Source: Candidatus Methanomethylicaceae archaeon
GTDB taxonomy: Archaea; Thermoproteota; Methanomethylicia; Methanomethylicales; Methanomethylicaceae
Length of the DNA stretch: 49,327 nt
Direction of reading: 5' to 3'
Assembly: GCA_025057955.1 (NCBI GenBank)
Contig: JANXER010000004.1
Coordinates: 1 to 49,327, forward strand
Below, in pieces: positions 9,504-19,098 of this stretch. Made by a program: the position numbers and the translations under genes. Within the stretch, counting starts at the first letter, position 1. Each line of letters opens with the position of its first letter. The notes under the pieces were generated by a model, which saw only the letters and a program-made list of their open reading frames with translations, had not been told where the DNA came from and searched no databases.

Positions 9504-10567
9504 CCATATTTCCTAAGATCATAAAATGGAAAATCCGTTATAATCCCCTTTATCATTTTATCTCTTATTTCAACCTCAACTTCACCTTTAATATTGATTG
9601 GTACATAGGCCATTGCTATGCTACTATTCAATATGGGAGAATAAGTTCCACTTGTTATAGTGCCAACAAGATCTCCCTTGAAATAAACTTTATAACCACT
9701 TCTAGGCACACTTCTATCAAGCATCTTGATTCCAACCCTTATTCTTATTGGTTTAGATTTCTCTAATGCCTCCTTTCCTATAAAAATTGGTTTATTCATT
9801 TTTACAGCAAAATCAAGCCTAGCCTCAAATGGATTTATTTCTTCATTCAATTCATTTCCATAGAGTGGAAATCCAGCCTCTATTCTGAGTACATCCCTTG
9901 CGCCAAGACCAGAAGGTTCAGCTCCTAAGGAAATTAAAGAATTCCAAATTTTCAATGCTTTTTCCACATCCCTTGATATTATTTCAAAGCCATCCTCACC
10001 AGTATATCCCGTTCTAGTGATTATACAATCTGCTTCCATTATTTTTGTTCTTAAACCTCTAAACCTCTTAACTAGACTTAAATCCTCCTTACATATTTGT
10101 TGAAGACAACCCTCAGATTTAGGGCCTTGTATTGCTATCATGAAGCTTTCATCAGAGATATCCTCTACTTCAGCTTCAAAGCCCATAATTTCCTTTTCAA
10201 TCCAATTGATATTCTTCTCTCTATTTATTGCATTCCAAACGATTAAAAAGGAGTTTTTCTCAATTCTTGTCACTATAACATCATCCTTTATGCCTCCATT
10301 CTCATTACACATGAGAGAATATCTTGCTTGATAAATTTCTAAATTGGAAATTTCATTGGTCATTATATAGTCTAGGAACTCTCCAGCATCGCTTCCAGAT
10401 ATTATAACTCTTCCCATGTGACTTGTATCAAAAATTCCTACGTTGGTTCTTACGTTAAGAGCTTCCTTTGAAATACCATCATACCATATCGGCATATCAT
10501 ATCCTGCAAATTCTCCTAAATGAGATTTACTTTTATGGAATTCATAGAGTGGAGTTTTTCTTCCCAT
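9482..10567 (-). CDS. gcvT: Aminomethyltransferase (glycine cleavage T protein)
   Basis: KTPLYEFHKSKSHLGEFAGYDMPIWYDGISKEALNVRTNVGIFDTSHMGRV; RTGYTGEDGFEI; LGARDVLRIEAGFPLYGNEL. Confidence 0.95.
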   Translation of the reverse strand: MGRKTPLYEFHKSKSHLGEFAGYDMPIWYDGISKEALNVRTNVGIFDTSHMGRVIISGSDAGEFLDYIMTNEISNLEIYQARYSLMCNENGGIKDDVIVTRIEKNSFLIVWNAINREKNINWIEKEIMGFEAEVEDISDESFMIAIQGPKSEGCLQQICKEDLSLVKRFRGLRTKIMEADCIITRTGYTGEDGFEIISRDVEKALKIWNSLISLGAEPSGLGARDVLRIEAGFPLYGNELNEEINPFEARLDFAVKMNKPIFIGKEALEKSKPIRIRVGIKMLDRSVPRSGYKVYFKGDLVGTITSGTYSPILNSSIAMAYVPINIKGEVEVEIRDKMIKGIITDFPFYDLRKYGWRRERN

Positions 10568-10657
10568 ATGACTTTTTCACCAAAATCTAAATTACTTATT
10601 ATTAAGACAATCAAAAATTTTTCGATATTATTCGCTATTGAAAGAAGAATTATTAAT

Positions 10658-12571
10658 TTAACTATATCCTGGCATTTTGGTCAATTCATTCAAGAAATCT
10701 CTTGATTTAAGATATTCAAGGAATTTTTTCACATAAGCATTATCTGGATTAATAATAAAATCATATTCTTCATAACACCAAGGAATGAAATCTAATCCAT
10801 ATTGAATAGCTGAATTCATAATTCCAATGCCTACATCTGCTCTACCTTGACTAATTGCTGCTGCAACTGCAGAATGAGTTTTTGCCTCCCATCTATATCC
10901 TCTTATTTTATTGATTACATTTTGGAAGTTTAAATTTCTCTCCTTACACATTTTTTTTATCATATAGTCTATAAGTACTCTTGTGCCCGAACCTCTATTC
11001 CTATTAATGAACATTACATCTTCTCTTAGAAGATCAACAATTCCTTTTATATTCTTTGGATTTCCTTTTTTAACCATCATCCCTTGCATCCTCTTATATC
11101 CTTTAATTAAATACTCTTTTGGAATTCCCATCCTCAATAAATATGGCTCATTATAGCTCATTGTTTCAGGATCTAGCAAATGAACTCCAGCTATATCTGC
11201 CTCTCCTCTTTTTATGGCCTCAAGGCCGCCCATTGAGCCAATGTTAACTAGCTTAGCTCTAACTCCATATTTTTCAAATAGCCTCTCTATTAATAAATCC
11301 AAGGCTGGACAATTACTCCCCATGATTACTAAATCTGCTAATTCCTCATGGAATAAATTAACTTCAACCAATTCCCCTCTTTCCAAAAATTCTCTATCTT
11401 CCCTCACTATTATGTAACCATCGGATTTACAAAGCTCTCCTATTGCTCCAGAACTTGCAAATATGGGGAAGGCTATAATTTCTTCCTTCTTCTTAATTAA
11501 ATGGACTGGAAGGAACCATCTTCTTCCTTTGATGGCATTTACTCTTTCAGCCAATTTAGCAATAACTCTTTTGCTTTGTTCTCTTCTCATATAGATATGA
11601 TTAATGTAAGGTTTGACAACTTCATTAAATACTATCAATGCTGAGACTGGATAGCCAGGCAGACCAAAGATAGGTTTACCATTATGCATTGCTATAACTG
11701 TGGGCTTTCCTGGCTTTATATTAAGTCCATGCACTAGTATTCCTTCATTGCATACTTCTTCTAAAATTCTATAAACAATATCACCAGCTCCTGCGGAAGT
11801 TCCTCCAGAAATTATTATAGCATCACATTTTTCTAAACCTTCAATTAATAGCCTCTTTATTTCTTCGTAGACATCCCTTGTTCTTCCAAGAAATATGGCA
11901 TCAACATCCTCTTCCTTCAAAGCTGAAAGAATGGATAGAGAATTAGTATCATAAATTTTACCAAATATTAGCCTCTCTCCTTGAGCTATTAATTCATCCC
12001 CAGTAGATATAACTCCAACTCTCAATTTTTTAAATACTTCAATCTTCTTAATTCCAAGGGCTGCTAATACTGCTATCTCCCTTCTTCCCAACTCAGTTCC
12101 CTTTCTCAAGGCAATTGTTCCTATTTCAATATCAGAACCTGTAAATGCTATATTCTCTCCTGGAGTAACTGATTTGAAGATATAAACGAATTCTCCCTCC
12201 CTCTTAGTATACTCTATCATTACAACAGCATCTGCTCCCCTTGGTATTGGCGCACCCGTTGAAATCTCCATACATTCCCCTTCTGAAATTTCTCTTATCT
12301 CAGAATCTCCTGCAGCTATGCTACCTATACATTTCAATTTAATGGGATTTTGTTCAGAAGCTCCTTCAATGTTTGAAGAAATTACAGCATATCCATCCAT
12401 TTCCGCTCTATCGAAGGGCGGTAGATCTATGCTAGAATAAATGGATTTTGCTAAAATTCTTCCATGGGCATCTTCTATATCTATAATTTCAATCTCTCTT
12501 TCTAAATTTCTAATAATTTTTTCTAAAGCTTCCTCTATGCTTAATAATCTATGGAAAATTTTCCTCATCAT
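10658..12571 (-). CDS. moeA: Molybdopterin molybdotransferase MoeA with C-terminal periplasmic-binding-protein-like domain
   Basis: DLPPFDRAEMDGYAV, STGAPIPRGADAVVMIE, GVISTGDELI, GGTSAGAGD, KPGKPTVIAMHNGKPIFGLPGYPVSAL; about 200 aa C-terminal PBP-like extension. Confidence 0.93.
   Translation of the reverse strand: MMRKIFHRLLSIEEALEKIIRNLEREIEIIDIEDAHGRILAKSIYSSIDLPPFDRAEMDGYAVISSNIEGASEQNPIKLKCIGSIAAGDSEIREISEGECMEISTGAPIPRGADAVVMIEYTKREGEFVYIFKSVTPGENIAFTGSDIEIGTIALRKGTELGRREIAVLAALGIKKIEVFKKLRVGVISTGDELIAQGERLIFGKIYDTNSLSILSALKEEDVDAIFLGRTRDVYEEIKRLLIEGLEKCDAIIISGGTSAGAGDIVYRILEEVCNEGILVHGLNIKPGKPTVIAMHNGKPIFGLPGYPVSALIVFNEVVKPYINHIYMRREQSKRVIAKLAERVNAIKGRRWFLPVHLIKKKEEIIAFPIFASSGAIGELCKSDGYIIVREDREFLERGELVEVNLFHEELADLVIMGSNCPALDLLIERLFEKYGVRAKLVNIGSMGGLEAIKRGEADIAGVHLLDPETMSYNEPYLLRMGIPKEYLIKGYKRMQGMMVKKGNPKNIKGIVDLLREDVMFINRNRGSGTRVLIDYMIKKMCKERNLNFQNVINKIRGYRWEAKTHSAVAAAISQGRADVGIGIMNSAIQYGLDFIPWCYEEYDFIINPDNAYVKKFLEYLKSRDFLNELTKMPGYS
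12212..12307 (-). repeat. 96-bp identical tract, copy in the 637-aa MoeA gene
   Basis: Identical to 13434..13529 base for base by eye. Confidence 0.9.
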
Positions 12572-13796
12572 TAATCAACTCCACTTCCACTTCCTCTCCT
12601 TCTTCCAATCCTTCTAAATCCTCCCTTATAATAATAAGGCCATCAGCCTTAGTTATGGATGATAATAATCCTGCTCCTGTAATCATTATTGGATCTGCTA
12701 TAAACTTTCCATCAATGCTTCTTATTTTTGCTCTTAAGAAATGTCTTATTCCTGGTGTAGTTGGAACTCTTCTACTTAATATCGCCTTAATCCTTCTTCT
12801 CTTCCCTCTTTTTCTTCCAGTCCATATATTTATCAAAGGAAGAACAACAAATTCAAAGCCTATTAAAGCTGCTACTGGATAGCCTGGAAGCATTATTAAG
12901 GGCTTCTCATTCACTATACCAGCACTTGTTGGCTTTCCCGGCTTAATAGCCATGCCATGAAATAGCATTGAAAAATATTTCTCTATGATTTCTGGTAGGA
13001 GATCCTTCCTACCTACAGAAGTACCTCCTATTGTTATTATCATATCAGAACTACTGGATAAATCATTTATAGCACTCAATATTTCATTATAATCATCTTT
13101 AACAATTCCTCTATCTATAACTTCACATCCAGCCTCTTTCAAAGCTCCAATAATCATTGGTCTAGTGGAATCTACTATTTTTCCAACTTCTAATTTTTCA
13201 TGATAATTAATTAATTCATCTCCTGTAGAAAAAATTCCAATTTTAGGTTTTCTTCTAACTAATACTTCCCTCACACCTATGGAAGCAAGCACTCCTATGT
13301 GGTGATATTTCAATAATTTTCCTTTACTTACCACAATTTCTCCCTTTTTTATGTCCTCTCCTTTGAGAGATACATTAGCAAATCTAGCCACAGGCCTTTT
13401 TACTTTGACAAATCCATTTTCTAATTCGCAATCCTCTATCATTACAACAGCATCTGCTCCCCTTGGTATTGGCGCACCCGTTGAAATCTCCATACATTCC
13501 CCTTCTGAAATTTCTCTTATCTCAGAATCAGCGTATATTATTCCCTTGAGCTTTAATATGGCTGGATTATATGGATTTGCACTGAAAGTTTCATGAGATT
13601 TTAAAGCAAAGCCGTCCACTGCTGCTCTATCAAAGGCTGGAACATCTATTTCAGATATAATATCTTCAGCTAAAATTCTTCCAATAGCCTCGGATAATGG
13701 AAGTTTTTCACTTTCAAAGCTTTTATTTCCAAATTTTTTCATGAGTATTGCTAAGGCCTCATCTAATTTCTTTAACTCTTTAAATCCTCTTCTCAT
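12549..13796 (-). CDS. moeA: Molybdopterin molybdotransferase MoeA (second paralog)
   Basis: DVPAFDRAAVDGFALKS, STGAPIPRGADAVVMIED, GIFSTGDELI, GGTSVGRKD, KPGKPTSAGIVNEKPLIMLPGYPVAAL. Confidence 0.93.
   Translation of the reverse strand: MRRGFKELKKLDEALAILMKKFGNKSFESEKLPLSEAIGRILAEDIISEIDVPAFDRAAVDGFALKSHETFSANPYNPAILKLKGIIYADSEIREISEGECMEISTGAPIPRGADAVVMIEDCELENGFVKVKRPVARFANVSLKGEDIKKGEIVVSKGKLLKYHHIGVLASIGVREVLVRRKPKIGIFSTGDELINYHEKLEVGKIVDSTRPMIIGALKEAGCEVIDRGIVKDDYNEILSAINDLSSSSDMIITIGGTSVGRKDLLPEIIEKYFSMLFHGMAIKPGKPTSAGIVNEKPLIMLPGYPVAALIGFEFVVLPLINIWTGRKRGKRRRIKAILSRRVPTTPGIRHFLRAKIRSIDGKFIADPIMITGAGLLSSITKADGLIIIREDLEGLEEGEEVEVELINDEENFP
13434..13529 (-). repeat. 96-bp identical tract, copy in the 415-aa MoeA gene
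   Basis: Identical to 12212..12307; encodes DSEIREISEGECMEISTGAPIPRGADAVVMIE. Confidence 0.9.
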
Positions 13797-13804
13797 TTAA
13801 ACCA

Positions 13805-15115
13805 CTAATATCCTTGAGCTTTGGTGATTCGAACATCTTCTATAACCATAGCAGGTGTGAAAACTGGCGTTCTAACTTCCCACCATTTTATCCAATTTCT
13901 ATTTTTACAAATGCCAAGTACGGAATTGAAGATTCTTAATAAGTTCTCACTTATTCTTACACCCTTAAGTGCGCCTTTAATTTCTCCTCCTTCTATTAAG
14001 AATATTCCATCTCTACATATTGTTGAGAAATCTCCTATGCTATAATTTTGAAATCTTGTATACCAATTGCTTACAACAAATATTCCATTTTTCACTAATT
14101 CAAGAGCTTCTTCAAAAGATAAATCGCCAGAATTAATTAGGATATTCCATGGATGTGGCGCAATCCAACCAGCATTTCCCGTACTTTTTGTTTTAAATTT
14201 AAAAGCTGTCTTGGAATTATGTAGATATCCCATTAATATACCATTGTCAATAATTTTATTTTGCATTGTAATAATTCCTTCATCATCAAATTGCCTTGAA
14301 TTTGGTCCTTCATCTAAACTTCCATCATCTATTATTGTGAGCTTTTCAGAAACTATTTTTTTCCCAATTTTATTGGCTAGACATGAAAATCCAATATCAA
14401 CATAGAAGGCAGAAGCTGAAGTGATAAGACTCTCTAATAAGTTTGCTGCTATTATTGGTCCTATTAACATTCTATATTTGCCCTCATTCCAGCTTAGGAA
14501 CTCTTTTCCTTCTCTTACTATCCATCCTGCATCTCTTCCCACTTTTTCAGCATTAATGCCATTTATTGAAGTGCTACACCCCAACCCTTGACCGCTCATT
14601 TCTCCTCTGAACGCTCTAATATTTAACTCATAGGAGGTTCTTTCATCATATCCTTCAGCACCATTACTACTCAATATATAATATGAAATTAATTTACCAT
14701 CAAAAATTCCCGCCACTCTTTCCGCTCCTTCTTTAAGTGCTGAATCTATTGCAATTCCAATGCTATCCATCATTTTATTTATAGCAAGCTTCTCCTTAGC
14801 ATATTTTCTAGGCAATTTCTCCCCCTTTGGTATTTCAAATTCTTCTTCATGGGATAGCTTAACATTCAAAGCCATATTCAATGCTCTCTTCAATCCTTCC
14901 TCTGTTATATTTCCAATCCTTCCAATCAATCTTCTTTTTTTCAAAGTACATAGAAAGTTCACAGCTATTACAGACCAATTTTGAATAACATCAATTTTAT
15001 TATTACTAAATCTTATCATTACTCTATCTACTTTCATTGGAAGAACTATGGCACCATCCATCCCTCTATTCATGAGTCCTTTTAAGACTTCATCTCCAAT
15101 TTCAAATAACTTCAT
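13805..15115 (-). CDS. TldD/PmbA (TldE-like) family protein
   Basis: ORF 13805..15139; ATG at 15115 likely. Family architecture (SSNGAEGYDERTSYELNIRAF, GRDAGWIVREGKEFLSWNEGKYRMLIGPIIAANLLESLI, NWYTRFQNYSIGDFSTICRDGIFLIEGGEI). No HExxxH seen, so PmbA/TldE-like. Confidence 0.85.
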   Translation of the reverse strand: MKLFEIGDEVLKGLMNRGMDGAIVLPMKVDRVMIRFSNNKIDVIQNWSVIAVNFLCTLKKRRLIGRIGNITEEGLKRALNMALNVKLSHEEEFEIPKGEKLPRKYAKEKLAINKMMDSIGIAIDSALKEGAERVAGIFDGKLISYYILSSNGAEGYDERTSYELNIRAFRGEMSGQGLGCSTSINGINAEKVGRDAGWIVREGKEFLSWNEGKYRMLIGPIIAANLLESLITSASAFYVDIGFSCLANKIGKKIVSEKLTIIDDGSLDEGPNSRQFDDEGIITMQNKIIDNGILMGYLHNSKTAFKFKTKSTGNAGWIAPHPWNILINSGDLSFEEALELVKNGIFVVSNWYTRFQNYSIGDFSTICRDGIFLIEGGEIKGALKGVRISENLLRIFNSVLGICKNRNWIKWWEVRTPVFTPAMVIEDVRITKAQGY

Positions 15116-15803
15116 AATTACTCCTCCGAATATAGACAATTTCTGGTATATTTCCTATAATCCCTATAAACTCTCCCACTATAATTATTGCCCCCCTAAT
15201 AGTCTTAAATTCCTTTGCTCTCTCCAAACCCCTTTTTAAAGCTTCTTTTCCCTCTCCCTTTGTGGAATTGCATATTGCTGTTGCAGCTGCATCTGCAATT
15301 CCCGCGCTATTGGCTATTACTGTAACACTATCTGCTCTACCAAAGCTTAAAGCATGTCCATATCTTCCTGAGCTTGTGGCAATTCCAATGGGCATCTCCT
15401 CAGGCTTAATTTTCAAAGCTATTGGAGAATTTTTAATTCCTACTTTGAATTCATTATTCCAAAATAGAGCAATCTCCCCTCCATTCTCTACCATTATATT
15501 CTTTGCTCCAACCCTCAAGGCGGCATTCATGGCTATATCTGCTAATACTCCTGCCACCGAGGCCATTGGTCCTACATTAGCTATATTTGAACATTCCACC
15601 ATTCTCTTAACTATAAAGGGAGCATCTTCTTCAACTTCTATGGGTGAAAGAGCCAATTTGAAAATTGGCCTCTTTGATATATAGGCTTCGAGCATTTTTC
15701 TATTGTGCTTCATGGCTATAATAGCACTCTTTATGCCTTCTATGCAATTACACATAATTTTTCCTTGAGATTCTCCCATTCTGTAATGAACCCTTATCAT
15801 CAT
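15102..15803 (-). CDS. UPF0280 (ApbE-like) family protein, associated with homocysteine biosynthesis
   Basis: NVGPMASVAGVLADIAMNAALRVGAKNIMVENGGEIAL; GIATSSGRYGHALSFGRADSVTVIANSAGIADAAATAICN. Confidence 0.85.
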   Translation of the reverse strand: MMIRVHYRMGESQGKIMCNCIEGIKSAIIAMKHNRKMLEAYISKRPIFKLALSPIEVEEDAPFIVKRMVECSNIANVGPMASVAGVLADIAMNAALRVGAKNIMVENGGEIALFWNNEFKVGIKNSPIALKIKPEEMPIGIATSSGRYGHALSFGRADSVTVIANSAGIADAAATAICNSTKGEGKEALKRGLERAKEFKTIRGAIIIVGEFIGIIGNIPEIVYIRRSNYEVI

Positions 15804-15841
15804 TAATATATTTGAGAGAGCAATTATTTTTCGGTGATCGT

Positions 15842-17095
15842 TTGAAATCCATAAGTGAAATAAATGATAAAATCAAAAGAGGGGAAGCAATTGTAGTTAC
15901 TGCGAGTGAATTGTGTGATATGGTGAGAAGAGGAGAGAGTATAGAAAATGTTGACATCGTAACTGGTGCTACTTGTGGAATAATGAGCGGCACTATGGCT
16001 ATATTCTCCTTCAAAGTGGCAGAGAGGGGGGAATTCTATAAAGCAAAGGCAGTATGGATGAATGGTGTTCCAGCATTTCCTGGCCCTTGTCCAAATGAAC
16101 GCTTGGGAATTATTGATGTTATAGTCTATGGCACTGAGCGTAGTACGCAAAAATATGGTGGAGGGGCCCTTCTCTATGACTTAATCCTTGGAAAAAATAT
16201 AGAAGTTGAAGTTAAAACTGAGGATGGTAAATATTTCAAAAAGGATGTAAACCTAAAGGATATGATTTATGCTAAAATGCTTAATACAAGAGCATGTTTC
16301 AAAAACTATATGGCTTTTGTAAATCCTCTACCAACCTCTGTTAAAACAATTTTCTCAGTAAAGCACCTAATTGGTCCATTTAATATGGCTACGGTCTCAG
16401 GATGTGGTGAACTTAATCCACTGGAGAAAGATCCTTTTCTGAAGACTATTGGAATTGGCACGAAATTACTAGTAAATGGAGCTATAGGCTATGTAATTGG
16501 AACTGGAACAAGAGCTACTAGGGATCGACCAAATCTTGCAATTCTCTCTGAGATTAAGGGTATGCTTCCTGAATTTATAGGTCAATTCATAACATCAGTA
16601 GGCCCAGAAATTTACAATTCCATAGCCATACCAATACCAATAATAAATGAAGATATTCTTAGAAGCACAATGAAATTGGATGAAGAAATTGCTTTACCAA
16701 TAGCTAATATCAATGATAGAACCATTATAGGATGTAGCAATTATGGAAGAGTTTGGCAAGGGGTAGATTTAGAAGTGCACTTTGATAAAGAAAAGTGCAT
16801 TGATTGTGAGGAATCTCCATGTCCTATTTCCATATATTGTCCAACAGAGGCCTTTGATGGCAAAAATTATCAAAAATATAAATGTTTTGAATGTGGAGCT
16901 TGCACATGGTTATGTCCCAGAGGGGCCTTTAGTGCTAGGCTTGGAAGTATATACTTAAACGAAATGGAGATACCAATAATGCTTAGACAATCCTGTAGAA
17001 AAAGAGCTGAGGAATTGGCAAAGAGATTGAAAATTCTCATTGAAAGAAGTGAATTTCTATTAAGTGAACCAAGTGAAGGATTGGTGTTATCATGA
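15842..17095 (+). CDS. HcyBio/DUF39 (COG1900) homocysteine biosynthesis protein fused to a C-terminal ferredoxin domain
   Basis: ORF 15812..17095; TTG at 15842 gives KSISEINDKIKRGEAIVVTASE, a better match to the family N-terminus. GATCGIMSGTMAIFSF, PNERLGIIDVIVYGTE, YGGGALLYDLILGK; C-terminal CIDCEESPCPISIYCP...CFECGACTWLCPRGAF. Confidence 0.88.
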   Translation: MKSISEINDKIKRGEAIVVTASELCDMVRRGESIENVDIVTGATCGIMSGTMAIFSFKVAERGEFYKAKAVWMNGVPAFPGPCPNERLGIIDVIVYGTERSTQKYGGGALLYDLILGKNIEVEVKTEDGKYFKKDVNLKDMIYAKMLNTRACFKNYMAFVNPLPTSVKTIFSVKHLIGPFNMATVSGCGELNPLEKDPFLKTIGIGTKLLVNGAIGYVIGTGTRATRDRPNLAILSEIKGMLPEFIGQFITSVGPEIYNSIAIPIPIINEDILRSTMKLDEEIALPIANINDRTIIGCSNYGRVWQGVDLEVHFDKEKCIDCEESPCPISIYCPTEAFDGKNYQKYKCFECGACTWLCPRGAFSARLGSIYLNEMEIPIMLRQSCRKRAEELAKRLKILIERSEFLLSEPSEGLVLS

Positions 17096-18081
17096 AGGTT
17101 ACATTTTCAGCTCCTGGAAAGATTACAATATTTGGTGAACATGCTGTAGTATATGGAAGACCAGCAATAGTAGGCAGTATAGATAAGCGAATATATGTTA
17201 CTATGGAGAGGAGAAATGATAATTGTATAAAAATATTGGCTGAGGATTTGAGCTTCAAGGGATTATCAATTAAAATTGGAGATAGAATTGAAGTGGAGGC
17301 AAATGATAGAATTTTAGAAGCTCTCAAATATATAGTCAAAGCCATAGAAATAGCCTCTGAATATATTAATGAGAAATCTGGTATGAATATTTCAATTTCC
17401 TCAGAAATGCCAGTTGGAGCTGGACTAGGCACTTCAGCAGCAATAACTGTGGCCACATTAGCTGCATATTCTTATATACTTGGTCATGAACTTAGCCTTA
17501 ATGAAATAGCTAAACTTGGACATACTGTAGAGCTAACTGTTCAAGGAATTGCAAGTCCAATGGATACCACTATATCAACATTTGGCGGCCTTATTTATCT
17601 AATGCCAAATGTTGGTTTTGAACAACTCAGCCTTAATAATGAATTGGATTTAATATTAGGCCATGTTAAAAGGGATGAATCCACAGCAAAAATGGTAAAA
17701 AAAGTTAGAGAGATAAAAGAAAGAAATGAAAAAATTATTGAAATGATAATGAGCTCTATAGGAGCAATTGCTGAAGAGGGAAAATGGGCAATAATAAAAG
17801 GAGATGTGGAAAAACTAGGATTATTAATGAATATAAATCATGGACTTCTTGAGTCTTTAGGAGTTTCCACCAAATTAATAAATGATATGGTTTATGCCTC
17901 TAGAAATGTAGGAGCAATAGGGGCAAAACTAACTGGAGCTGGAGGCGGCGGCTGTATTATAGCACTATGTCCTGGAAGAAAGAAGGAAGTGTCCTTAGCC
18001 ATAAAACTCGTTGGAGGTAATCCCATGGACTTTAAACTATCTATGGAGGGATTAAAAAGACATAATACGCAACTCTTATAA
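17092..18081 (+). CDS. mvk: Mevalonate kinase
   Basis: APGKITIFGEHAVVYGRPAI; SEMPVGAGLGTSAAITVATLAAY; GAKLTGAGGGGCIIAL. Confidence 0.95.
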   Translation: MKVTFSAPGKITIFGEHAVVYGRPAIVGSIDKRIYVTMERRNDNCIKILAEDLSFKGLSIKIGDRIEVEANDRILEALKYIVKAIEIASEYINEKSGMNISISSEMPVGAGLGTSAAITVATLAAYSYILGHELSLNEIAKLGHTVELTVQGIASPMDTTISTFGGLIYLMPNVGFEQLSLNNELDLILGHVKRDESTAKMVKKVREIKERNEKIIEMIMSSIGAIAEEGKWAIIKGDVEKLGLLMNINHGLLESLGVSTKLINDMVYASRNVGAIGAKLTGAGGGGCIIALCPGRKKEVSLAIKLVGGNPMDFKLSMEGLKRHNTQLL

Positions 18082-18084
18082 GCT

Positions 18085-18101
18085 GGGTGGATTATCTAAC
18101 C
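18085..18101 (+). promoter_or_regulatory. Candidate operator upstream of the DUF4430 gene (GGGTGGATTATCTAACC)
   Basis: Matches 16/17 with the element upstream of the ECF S-component gene, in the same orientation relative to its gene and just downstream of a TATA-like sequence. Confidence 0.5.
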
Positions 18102-18116
18102 ACTTGGTGAAGACAT

Positions 18117-18566
18117 TTGAAAAGGAATTTATGGGCGGTTTCCTCCATAATTTTTCTAATTTGGGCTATTGTTGCAACTTCAGCATCAGTAAATTACTAT
18201 CAGCTCTCTCAAAATCAAGAAACCACAATTAAAAATCTTCAAGCGATTATATCTGAAACCTCCTTAAAAGTCAATATTGCAATAAACTATGGAAATGGAA
18301 CAACTATATGGTATAATAATACCTATTTCCCAATAGGATTTTCATTATTCAATGCTACACAAAAGCTCTTTAAAGTGAAATATACTGTATATCCCTTTGG
18401 GATATACATAAATTCAATAAATAATGTTTCTGAGGATCCTTCGGCTGGAAAATATTGGATTTGGTACTATTGGGCCTCAAATAAATGGGAAATGGGTCCT
18501 GTGGGCTCTGATCAATACATACTGAAGAATGGAGATATACTAAAATGGGAACTCATCAAATTTTAA
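18117..18566 (+). CDS. Secreted/anchored DUF4430-like (transcobalamin-C-like) protein
   Basis: N-terminal hydrophobic segment AVSSIIFLIWAIVATSASV; C-terminal YWIWYYWASNKWEMGPVGSDQYILKNGDILKWELIKF typical of DUF4430. TTG start. Confidence 0.7.
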   Translation: MKRNLWAVSSIIFLIWAIVATSASVNYYQLSQNQETTIKNLQAIISETSLKVNIAINYGNGTTIWYNNTYFPIGFSLFNATQKLFKVKYTVYPFGIYINSINNVSEDPSAGKYWIWYYWASNKWEMGPVGSDQYILKNGDILKWELIKF

Positions 18567-19088
18567 TCCATTTCTTTTTATTGTACTTATCAATCCTAGC
18601 ATAAGCAATATAGTAACTGCCTCTGTGATTGGGCCTACAGCATAAAGAAATCCTCCACCCGCTGGTAAAAATAAACCAACAATTGCTATTATTAATGCAT
18701 AGAACCAGTCAAATCCTATAATCACATAAAGTATCCAGGAACTCAAAATATCAAAGCATAATAATAATAGAAAAGCTCCTACCCCAATGCCAATTTTACT
18801 TGCTCTTCTAAAAAAAATTCCAGATAGAAATCCAACTATGGCCATTAGAGAGCCATTTATAGCAGTCCAAGGTCCTGGCAATCCTATAGCCATATCAGAT
18901 ATCAAATATGAGGCAAATCCAATAGTCATTCCAGGAAGTGAACCAAGAGCAATTCCTCCTAAAAAAGTAAATACTGCTGGAAAATTCACAAATTGAATTG
19001 GACCTATTATATAGTGCTTCATTAGTCTCAAAACAACTGCAAGTGTAATCATCATTCCAATATAAGTCATTCTTTTTGTTTTATTCAT
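18540..19088 (-). CDS. ECF transporter S component-like membrane protein
   Basis: About six hydrophobic segments; QFVNFPAVFTFLGGIALGSLPGMTIGFASYLISD typical of ECF S components. Convergent 27-nt overlap with the DUF4430 gene. Confidence 0.75.
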   Translation of the reverse strand: MNKTKRMTYIGMMITLAVVLRLMKHYIIGPIQFVNFPAVFTFLGGIALGSLPGMTIGFASYLISDMAIGLPGPWTAINGSLMAIVGFLSGIFFRRASKIGIGVGAFLLLLCFDILSSWILYVIIGFDWFYALIIAIVGLFLPAGGGFLYAVGPITEAVTILLMLGLISTIKRNGLKFDEFPF

Positions 19089-19098
19089 ATTGATTTAC

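Noticed and set aside
10658-13796. Two adjacent moeA genes as an oddity in themselves
   Set aside because: Paired MoeA paralogs, one with a PBP-like extension, are common in archaea; only the 96-bp identical tract is notable.
13351-15684. Plus-strand ORFs opposite moeA, PmbA and UPF0280 genes (for example 14067..14405, 15262..15684)
   Set aside because: Shadow frames of well-supported minus-strand genes with no recognisable domains.
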